A stretch of DNA of 12,820 nt. Origin: CAYFJO01 sp964343305. Its GTDB lineage: Bacteria; Planctomycetota; Planctomycetia; Pirellulales; Pirellulaceae. Both the position numbers and the translations under genes were made by a program. Location: the NCBI GenBank assembly GCA_964343305.1, contig CAYFJO010000317.1, positions 1 through 12,820 of the forward strand, read 5' to 3'. The first letter of the stretch is position 1; every line of letters starts with the position of its first letter. Positions 7,401 through 12,820 of this stretch are shown one piece after another. Below the pieces are notes generated by a model. The model had not been told where the DNA came from and did no database searches. It saw only the letters and a list, made by a program, of their open reading frames with translations.

Positions 7401-8870
7401 CTACTTTGTCACGCTGACCCGATAGTCGAAGTACTCGGCCGGATCGGTCTGGTTTAGGTATTCCTCGATGTTCGTGTAGCCGTCGTTGTCCGGGTCGAGA
7501 CGACTGTCACCCGCGTCGTTCGGCTTCAGGCCGTGAGTCTTCTCCCAGGTGTCCGGCATGCCGTCACGGTCACGATCGACGGCAGCGGTGCCCGGTGCCA
7601 GCTTGGGCCAGCCGCCGACTTCAGCAGCCGCACGGATGATCTTGCCCGTCCCCGCGCGGACGTCCTGGATCAAGCGACGGTCGACGGCATCCCGTTGCGG
7701 CTTGCTGGCTCCGGCTTCGTCCAGGACGCGCCCAAGAGCTACTTCGGCCGGGTCCGTGGTCACTTTGCGGAACGCGAACTCCTTGGCTGCCCTGGTGAAC
7801 TTGGCCTTCTCATGGTAGTTGGCGAACACGGCCCAGCCCTTATCGACGCCGTCGAGGACGCCGTTGTTGGTCGCATCGAACAGGTTGCCGGACTGGTAGA
7901 TCGTGGCCTGATCGCCTCCGCGGTAAATCGTGCCGGCTCCCTGGGGGCCGCGAATCCAGTAGTTGTTGATGCAGTTCAACCGCAGACGCCCGACGTTCTC
8001 CGGACCCCAACGGTCGGGATACAGCTTGTGCCAGTTGGTGCCCCCGTGACCATCACCGCCGTTGTAGACGACGTTGTTGCGCCAGTCGCAGTGGTTGGCC
8101 CGGTCGCGGTAGCTCCCGGCGAACGGGTTGCGGCTGCGGTTGTGAGCGTACAGGTTGTGATGGAAGCTCATATGGCACTCGACGCTCGGCCGCAGCAAAG
8201 AGCCGCAGTTGTGTGTCGTGACGCCCTCGCTGACGATCGACCATTGAACCGTCACGTTGTCGACGGACCCGGTGACCGAGAGCACTTCGTCGGTGCCCCA
8301 CGAAGCCGAGACGTGGTCCAGAATGATGTCGCTGGCGACCGGCCGATCCGGATTTTTCTTGTCCGGAGGGCAGTAGATGCTCACCGCATCCACTTGGCCT
8401 GGGGCGCCTGCCTGCTCGCCGAGGCGGCAGCGGATGTACCGCACGATGAGGTGGTTGGCTTGAGGTATCAACGATCCATTCTTCAGCGTGATTCCGCCGC
8501 CCGGCGTCGTCTGGCCGACGATCGTGCAATAGGGATTGCGGATCGAAAGCGACCCACCCAGATCAATCGTTCCGCCGACGGCGAAGACCACAATTCGCGG
8601 GCCTTTCGCCTCGACCGCCTCGCGCAGACTCCCTGGCCCGCGACCGTTCAGATTGCTGACGACGTACACTTTTCCGCCGCGTCCGCCGCGGCTGAACATG
8701 CCGAACCCCTCGGCCCCAGGAAACGCCGGCAGCCGTTTGCTCCCGGCGGTTTCGTCGCCGGCAACGGCCGGCAGATGGAGAACCACCGTCAGAAAGGCAG
8801 CCGCTCCCAAGCTCAGGATGCGATGACCTTCACACAAACGACTCGGGACAGGACGCGTTGCGGCGTTCAT
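7401..8870 (-). CDS. Secreted PL1-type pectate lyase with calcium-repeat tail
   Basis: This 489-residue enzyme would cleave polygalacturonate or a related uronan by beta-elimination outside the cytoplasm. The ATG at 8870 has AGAGGTGAG six bases upstream and is followed by a long-n-region signal peptide (ILSLGAAAFLTVVLHLPAVAG); upstream codons to 8948 look non-coding. Residues about 46-330 are a right-handed beta-helix: AFPGAEGFG, RGGRGGKVYVVSNLNGRGPG, SLREAV, IVFAVGGTIDL and TIVGQT are the classic PL1 opening, then the calcium/active-site strand ILDHVSASWGTDE and HHNLYAHNRSRNPF. The C-terminus has type-III/EF-hand-like calcium loops, DRDRDGMPDTWE and DPDNDGYTNIEEYLN, common in secreted planctomycete and verrucomicrobial enzymes and dockerin-like in sequence, probably a stability or attachment module. 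G+C is high. The PL1 subfamily and exact substrate are not resolved. Confidence 0.92.
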   Translation of the reverse strand: MNAATRPVPSRLCEGHRILSLGAAAFLTVVLHLPAVAGDETAGSKRLPAFPGAEGFGMFSRGGRGGKVYVVSNLNGRGPGSLREAVEAKGPRIVVFAVGGTIDLGGSLSIRNPYCTIVGQTTPGGGITLKNGSLIPQANHLIVRYIRCRLGEQAGAPGQVDAVSIYCPPDKKNPDRPVASDIILDHVSASWGTDEVLSVTGSVDNVTVQWSIVSEGVTTHNCGSLLRPSVECHMSFHHNLYAHNRSRNPFAGSYRDRANHCDWRNNVVYNGGDGHGGTNWHKLYPDRWGPENVGRLRLNCINNYWIRGPQGAGTIYRGGDQATIYQSGNLFDATNNGVLDGVDKGWAVFANYHEKAKFTRAAKEFAFRKVTTDPAEVALGRVLDEAGASKPQRDAVDRRLIQDVRAGTGKIIRAAAEVGGWPKLAPGTAAVDRDRDGMPDTWEKTHGLKPNDAGDSRLDPDNDGYTNIEEYLNQTDPAEYFDYRVSVTK

Positions 8871-9180
8871 TGGCTCACCTCTGCGTGATCTTTCAAGAGA
8901 TTCCGGGATCCGCGGCGCCTTCACGAGAAGGTTTGACCCACGCGTCACGATCTTGATGCTTGACCGGACGCACGAATTCGACAGCAGGTAACCGTCACAT
9001 GACTATCGATTCCTTTGGCTTGATGAACAACGTCTCGGTGCGCATGCAAATCTAGCCCGAAGCTCCCCCAATTAGAACGGACAGCCAGCGGTGGAACAAG
9101 AGTCTGATAAAGGCTTGCTGGGCCAATCGCACTGGCTGGAAGATCCGCAGTGTGGACGTGCGAGCGGCGCGGCGGCCTCC
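8871..9180. other. Divergent intergenic region, nothing confidently assigned
   Basis: This stretch separates the pectate lyase (minus) from the plus-strand block. It holds the pectate-lyase leader next to 8870. A 16-codon minus frame (MRTETLFIKPKESIVM) and a short plus frame (WNKSLIKACWANRTGW, from about 9092) are visible but too short and unrecognised. No inverted repeat or convincing promoter pair was found by eye. The recognisable URO-D homology begins only at about 9181. Confidence 0.4.
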
Positions 9181-9504
9181 GCGCTGATCCTGGTCGAAAT
9201 CGGCTTCGACGTGATCAACCCGATCCAGCCCGAATGCATGGACCCGATAGAAATCAAACGGCGCTGGGGCGAGAGGATCACCTTGCACGGGTGCATCAGT
9301 ATTCAGCGCACCTTGCCGTTCGGCTCCGTGGACGACGTGCGACGGGAAGTTGAAACATTGATCCGCCAATGCGGCTATAATGGCGGCTTGGTCCTGCTGC
9401 CGTCGAACAACATCCAACCCGACACGCCCATTGAAAACGTCCTGGCCTGCTACCACACGGCGCGCGACTTCGACGTGCGAACGCTGGACGGCCGCCCGGG
9501 CTGA
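9091..9504 (+). pseudogene. C-terminal fragment of a uroporphyrinogen-decarboxylase-family protein
   Basis: A 137-codon frame (GTG at 9091; stop TAG upstream at about 9073) contains about 105 residues of clear URO-D/cobalamin-dependent methyltransferase fold from codon 31: VEIGFDVINPIQPECMDP, IEIKRRWGERITLHGCIS, the TLPFGSVDDVRREV helix and the C-terminal signature LPSNNIQPDTPIENVL. Family members are about 340-380 residues, so roughly the first two thirds, including the N-terminal substrate or cobalamin-protein binding part, are gone; codons 1-30 do not fit the family. The natural C-terminus is intact, and the secreted esterase starts 40 bases later on the same strand. Planctomycetes carry many copies of this family with unknown methyl-transfer roles. 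I read it as a 5'-deleted pseudogene; expression as a fragment is possible but unlikely to be active. Confidence 0.75.
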
Positions 9505-9544
9505 ATTGAACGCTATCAAATCACCTTACGCACCGAGGACTCCA

Positions 9545-11455
9545 ATGATGGTTCGTTTGAGTTTGCTGCCTCTGCTGATCGTCGCCGCTTCTCACTTGGC
9601 CTCGGGCGCGGTTTTTGCGGCCGATTCGCTGGCCGGCGCCCTTAAACAGCCGATCCTGCGTTCCGGCGAAGCGTCGGCACAAACCAATGCGTTCGTTCGC
9701 GCGCGGATCGCTCAGCTCAAACTGGCCCCCAGCGCCCAGGCGTGGCAGGCCGAGGCTGCGCGGATCCGCCAGCGCGTATTGGACGAGGTCGTGTTTCGCG
9801 GCGTGCCGCAATCGTGGCGGCGGCCGAAGCCGGCAGTTGTTTGGGGTGACGAAATCAAAACAGACCATGGCTACAAGATTCGCAAACTGCGAGTCGAAGC
9901 GCTGCCGGGATTGTGGGTCCCGGCCCTGCTGTACGAACCGACAAACTTGACCGGCAAAACTCCGGCCATCCTCAACGTCAACGGGCACGCCGCGACCGGC
10001 AAATCAACCGATTACAAGCAACTCCGCTGCATCAACGAGGCAAAGCGCGGCATGCTGGCGCTGAACATGGAATGGATCGGCATGGGCCAATTGCGAAGTT
10101 CCGGATATTCGCACAACCATCTGGCGCTTTTGGACCTCTGTGGGCGGAGCGGGCTGAGCGTTTTTTATCTGGTCATGTCGCGCGGGCTGGATGTGTTGCT
10201 GGATCATCCCCACACCGACGCCGGCCGCGTGGCCGTCACCGGCCTTTCCGGCGGCGGCTGGCAAACCATTGTCCTCAGCTCGCTTGACACGCGCGTCACG
10301 CTCGCCACCCCCGTCGCGGGCCACAGCGCGCTCGTTCAGCGCATCGCGAATCGAAGCAGCATCGGGGACCTCGAACAGAATCCCACCGACCTGGTCTCCA
10401 TCGCCGACTACGTCCACCTCAACGCGCTGATGACGCCCCGGCCCACTTTGCTGATCTACAACACCAAGGACAACTGCTGCTTCGTGGCCAGCACGGTCAA
10501 GCCGAACACTTACGCTCCGGTGATTCCCTTTTACGAACAGGCGGGCGTTGGGGATGCTTGGCAATACTACGAGAACTCCGATCCCGGCACGCACAATTAC
10601 GAGCGCGATAACCGCGAGCAATTTTACCGGTTCGTCAACGAGCGTTTCTTTCCCGGTCAACAGCTCAGCAGCGAGGAGATCCCATCGCGCGGCGAAATTC
10701 TCTCTCACCAGGCGCTCAACGTCGCGATTCCCGAGCGCAATGCGACTTTTCATTCGCTTGCCGCCCAGGCTGCGGCCGATCTTCCCAAGCGGCAAAGCGG
10801 CTCGACCGCCCGGCGGCGCCAGCGGCTGAAGGAGATCTTGCGGCTCTCTCCGCTCGCCGGCTCAGCCGAGGCGGTCGGAGCGGCGGAAGAAAACGACGGC
10901 CGCAATCTGGTCCGATACCGATTGAAGGTCGGAGACGAGTGGACCGTTCCGGTCGTTGTCGTCGAGGGGAAAAAAGTGGAGAGAACCGTCTTGCTGATCG
11001 CGGACTCGGGACTCGCATCGGCGGCGGAACGAATCGAGGCGTTGACCGCCGGCGCAGCGCGCGTTGTCGCTCTCGATCCCGTGCTCATCGGTCAGGCCAA
11101 TCCGGCGGGCGGATTGGGACAGAATGCCATGCTCATCTCGACGGTTGGACAGCGGCCGCTCGGCGTCCAGACGTCACAACTCCTGGCTGCGTCGAAGTGG
11201 GCTGCCGAGTCGTTTTCCCTATCTGGGGTCCAGCTTCACTCGGTCGGACCGCGAACCGGACTGGTTGCTTTGTCGGCGGCGGCCATCGACGGCGGAGAGA
11301 CCATCGGCGAGGTGAAAACGGAAGCGGCGGTGGAAAGCCTGAAAGTGTTTCTACAACCTTCGGCCAGCTACGGCAAGACACCGGAAGCCTACTGTTTTGG
11401 CTTGCTCGAATGGTTCGACATCCCCGAATTACGTGCGCTGGCGAAAGACAATTAG
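9545..11455 (+). CDS. Secreted alpha/beta-hydrolase, acetyl-xylan-esterase-like, with degenerate second domain
   Basis: This is a 636-residue exported protein. ATG 9545 follows GAGGA at good spacing and gives a clean signal peptide (MMVRLSLLPLLIVAAS...AVFA); the frame upstream to 9380 is a shadow of the URO-D fragment. The first domain has the VPALLYEP strand, NVNGHA oxyanion region, nucleophile elbow TGLSGGGWQT (S235), acid in LLIYNTKDNCCF (D309) and His in DPGTHNYE (H350), a complete Ser-Asp-His triad. This resembles planctomycete/verrucomicrobial acetyl-xylan-esterase-like hydrolases, so removal of acyl groups from plant or algal polysaccharide is likely but not proven. Residues about 400-636 repeat an alpha/beta pattern (VLLIADSG, VVALDPVLIGQ, then GPRTGLVALSAA) without a GxSxG serine. 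The codon third positions are strongly G/C. The neighbouring pectate lyase is divergent. Confidence 0.88.
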   Translation: MMVRLSLLPLLIVAASHLASGAVFAADSLAGALKQPILRSGEASAQTNAFVRARIAQLKLAPSAQAWQAEAARIRQRVLDEVVFRGVPQSWRRPKPAVVWGDEIKTDHGYKIRKLRVEALPGLWVPALLYEPTNLTGKTPAILNVNGHAATGKSTDYKQLRCINEAKRGMLALNMEWIGMGQLRSSGYSHNHLALLDLCGRSGLSVFYLVMSRGLDVLLDHPHTDAGRVAVTGLSGGGWQTIVLSSLDTRVTLATPVAGHSALVQRIANRSSIGDLEQNPTDLVSIADYVHLNALMTPRPTLLIYNTKDNCCFVASTVKPNTYAPVIPFYEQAGVGDAWQYYENSDPGTHNYERDNREQFYRFVNERFFPGQQLSSEEIPSRGEILSHQALNVAIPERNATFHSLAAQAAADLPKRQSGSTARRRQRLKEILRLSPLAGSAEAVGAAEENDGRNLVRYRLKVGDEWTVPVVVVEGKKVERTVLLIADSGLASAAERIEALTAGAARVVALDPVLIGQANPAGGLGQNAMLISTVGQRPLGVQTSQLLAASKWAAESFSLSGVQLHSVGPRTGLVALSAAAIDGGETIGEVKTEAAVESLKVFLQPSASYGKTPEAYCFGLLEWFDIPELRALAKDN

Positions 11456-11525
11456 CAACAAACGGGATCTGCCGTATTTCGCGTACGGAATGAGAATTGA
11501 CGATTTGGTTTTTTCGAAGAGGTCT

Positions 11526-11613
11526 CCGTCGGGCTTGCCCCGGCGGAGCGATGATTCACGCGAGCGATTGAGTGCGTTATCAATCATGGCCCCGCCGGGA
11601 CAAGCCCGGACGG
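11526..11613. repeat. BIME/REP-like inverted pair after the esterase gene
   Basis: Two GC-rich imperfect palindromes face each other: CCGTCGGGCTTGCCCCGGCGG (11526-11546) and its near-perfect inverted copy at 11591-11613, differing by one indel and a mismatch. Each arm also folds on itself around GCTTG/ACAAG, the usual design of REP elements arranged as a BIME. The pair sits 70 bases past the esterase stop and 49 bases before the LVIVD remnant, and could act as a terminator or mRNA-stabilising hairpin. Confidence 0.6.
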
Positions 11614-11661
11614 TGACTCCACTTCCCTCGATGAGGCAGGGAGTTCTAGCTTAGAACCTAT

Positions 11662-12228
11662 GTGCTGCTCAAAGAGAAGCTCTTGCTTTACGACGTCGCC
11701 CAAGCAGCAAGCCCGCGCTTGGCGTCCGCATTGGCAATCCCACCAGTCCTGGTCACGCTCGATTTGAAACCTTACTGTCCGGTGGAAATGGCTCAGGTGA
11801 TCTCCGGCTTGACGGTGGCCAAGGGGCACGCCTATCTGACGGGCCGCGGTCCGCAGGGTCAGGGCGCAAACTTTCTGCACGTTGTCGACGTGCGCAATCC
11901 CCGCCAGCCTCGCTGGGTGACCAGCTACGATCCCCGCCCCGAGTTGCCCGACTCGCCGTGCGCGATGTGGTCCGATTTCTATCAGGATATCATCGCAGAC
12001 GGCGACTTTCTTTTTGTCGGTGTGTACGGGGAGATCCAGTGTCTTGATATTTCGCAGCCGGCCAAGCCGCACCTAGTTGACGTGTTGCACGTCGGCTACC
12101 AATGGTCGGTCGGCCGCAAGCGGGGCGAGCACCTGTTTGTCCCTGCGCTTGCCGGCCTGTTGGTCCTCCGCGTCCCGAGCAGCAGCCAGGCACCGGTCGG
12201 CAAAGTCGACCTCCGCGCACGCTTCTGA
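11662..12228 (+). pseudogene. C-terminal remnant of an LVIVD-repeat protein
   Basis: The frame is open from just after a TAG at 11647-11649 to TGA at 12226-12228; a GTG at 11662 is the only early start, without a Shine-Dalgarno sequence. The 188 residues hold about three to four beta-propeller-like LVIVD units: KLLLYDVAQAASPRLAS, NFLHVVDVRNPRQPRWVTSY, GEIQCLDISQPAKPHLVDVL and LFVPALAGLLVLRVP. LVIVD proteins are usually 400-700 residues, exported and built from seven or more such units, and begin with a signal peptide, none of which is present. The first blade starts right at the frame opening, so the 5' part has been lost, next to the REP-like repeat. The high G+C matches the esterase and pectate lyase. 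Function of the parent is unknown, probably extracytoplasmic. Confidence 0.65.
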
Positions 12229-12275
12229 GATTCCCTTGCGGCTTGCCGCTCACCGCGTCCCTTCGGAATTGACGA

Positions 12276-12331
12276 GTAGGATGGGCACTCTTGTCCGTCG
12301 CGCATGTGACGGACAAGAGTCTCCATCCTAC
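12276..12331. repeat. Near-perfect 24-bp inverted repeat, REP/MITE-like, between convergent genes
   Basis: Left arm 12276-12299 starts GTAGGATGGGCACTC and right arm 12308-12331 is its inverse with 22 of 24 positions matching (GC versus AG at one place), around an eight-base loop. Short ATTGACG/CGTCAAT sequences lie outside the arms (12268 onward and 12339 onward), as if the repeat had an outer inverted border. From memory, related GTAGGATGG-CACTCTTG repeats are frequent in Pirellulales intergenic regions. Located between the converging LVIVD and GGT genes, it could be a bidirectional terminator; no T-run is present. Confidence 0.7.
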
Positions 12332-12362
12332 GGCCACCCGTCAATCGAGATCTGACACGGTG

Positions 12363-12820
12363 CTAGCCCCCGGATGCGCAGCCGGAACGATTGTCAGCCG
12401 CACCAACGAACTTCCCGTCCGTGAAGAGGATGGAGTTGGCGTCACCTTGGCCATTGGACGGGCTGATCTCATGTCCCATGGATCGAAGCTTCTCCACCAT
12501 GGCCTTGTGTTTTTCGTCGTCGGCGCCCATGAATCTCACGCGTTCAGGGAACCATTGATGAGTTGTGCGCGGAGCGTCGACGGCCTCGCGAATCCCCATG
12601 CCAAACTCAAGCACGTTCAGCGTGACGCAGATCACGGTGTTGATAATCGTTCTTCCACCCGGGCTGCCGGTCACGAGAAAGGCCCTGCCATCCTTCGCCG
12701 CGATGGTGGGTGACATTGACGAAAGCATCCGTTTCTCAGGCGCAATCTGGTTGGGTAGTGTGCCGATGGTGCCTTGGCGGTCGGTTACGCCAGGCTTGCC
12801 ATTGAAATCACCCATCAGGT
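12363..12820 (-). CDS. ggt: Gamma-glutamyltranspeptidase, C-terminal (small-subunit) part, 5' end off window
   Basis: The 152 codons in the window are the end of a GGT (gamma-glutamyl transfer from glutathione and related peptides to water or amino acids, normally in the periplasm). Recognised motifs: MGDFN (Asp of the substrate site), GTLPNQIAPEKRMLSSMSPTI with the SSM serines that hold the gamma-glutamyl group, LVTGSPGGR (oxyanion glycines), LEFGMGIREAVDAPRTTHQW, and the C-terminal DANSILFTDGKFVGAADNR. The catalytic N-terminal Thr of the small subunit and the whole large subunit are upstream beyond 12820, so an ATG at 12815 is internal, not the start. The gene reaches its natural stop at 12363. 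It is convergent with the LVIVD remnant, and its G+C (52-57% by line) is lower than the block to its left. Confidence 0.93.
   Translation of the reverse strand, partial: LMGDFNGKPGVTDRQGTIGTLPNQIAPEKRMLSSMSPTIAAKDGRAFLVTGSPGGRTIINTVICVTLNVLEFGMGIREAVDAPRTTHQWFPERVRFMGADDEKHKAMVEKLRSMGHEISPSNGQGDANSILFTDGKFVGAADNRSGCASGG

Noticed and set aside
7430..7560. Cellulosome dockerin on the pectate lyase
   Set aside because: The calcium loops resemble dockerin loops, but type-III calcium repeats in this form are common on planctomycete secreted proteins and no cohesin is present, so no cellulosome claim is made.
7533..8888. A 451-codon plus-strand open frame
   Set aside because: It lies antisense to the pectate lyase, whose motifs are unmistakable. 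The frame is a by-product of high G+C codon use and shows no family resemblance.
9092..9188. Share of ACAAGAGTCT between this stretch and the 12276-12331 repeat as a second copy
   Set aside because: The match is only ten bases with no palindromic partner, compatible with chance.
10004..10795. A 263-codon minus-strand open frame
   Set aside because: It is antisense to the esterase catalytic region, which carries a full triad; its own sequence has no recognisable domain.
10939..11493. A 184-codon plus-strand open frame rich in Arg and Gly
   Set aside because: It overlaps the esterase C-terminal domain in another frame and has the arginine-glycine composition of a GC-rich shadow.
11990..12337. 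Minus-strand frames over the inverted repeat (VGWRLLSVTCATDKS, MRDGQECPSY)
   Set aside because: They are translations of the repeat arm followed by the antisense of the LVIVD remnant.
12291..12713. Plus-strand frame starting in the inverted repeat
   Set aside because: It begins inside the repeat and then runs antisense to the GGT coding sequence.

Overview
The window looks like chromosomal DNA from a planctomycete, most plausibly a Pirellulales-like lineage. The pointers are an S1 sulfatase with a CSASR formylglycine motif, a PL1 pectate lyase with a calcium-repeat tail, a large secreted alpha/beta-hydrolase, an LVIVD-repeat protein, a tail-truncated pair of large secreted lyase-like proteins, and long GC-rich intergenic inverted repeats. 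This assignment rests on gene content and recall; no rRNA or other marker gene is present.

Layout. 1-3237 (minus strand): the possible first codons of a gene leaving the window, a 307-residue secreted protein, and immediately upstream of it a 713-residue secreted paralogue. The short copy stops where the long copy is only about 40% through. 3238-3459: divergent intergenic region with a 33-bp imperfect palindrome and a 27-codon leader-like ORF. 3460-3954 (plus): a single-domain cupin. 3955-6939 (minus): an MJ1255/VC2487-type glycosyltransferase followed by a secreted sulfatase, each trailed by a short in-frame remnant of what looks like another protein. 6940-7400: an unassigned AT-richer stretch. 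7401-8870 (minus): secreted pectate lyase. 9091-12228 (plus): the C-terminal piece of a uroporphyrinogen-decarboxylase-fold protein, an intact secreted two-domain esterase, a REP/BIME-like inverted repeat, and the C-terminal part of an LVIVD-repeat protein. 12276-12331: a second, near-perfect inverted repeat. 12363-12820 (minus): the C-terminal half of a gamma-glutamyltranspeptidase whose 5' part lies beyond the window.

Theme. The intact genes mostly encode exported enzymes acting on acidic or esterified polysaccharides: pectate lyase, sulfatase, esterase and lyase-like proteins. They may form a loose degradation neighbourhood, but no transporter, regulator or sugar-acid catabolic enzyme is present, so a polysaccharide-utilisation locus is inference. 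No recognised defence, mobile or secondary-metabolite system is present.

Two large-scale signals stand out. First, about 7400-12240 is clearly richer in G+C than the flanks (hand counts of single 60-base lines: about 58-75% in its coding parts, against about 52% in the left lyase-like and glycosyltransferase genes and 52-57% in the GGT gene; the sulfatase is intermediate). Second, there are about five to six gene fragments in under 13 kb, suggesting repeated insertion, deletion and decay, or less likely a misjoined contig.
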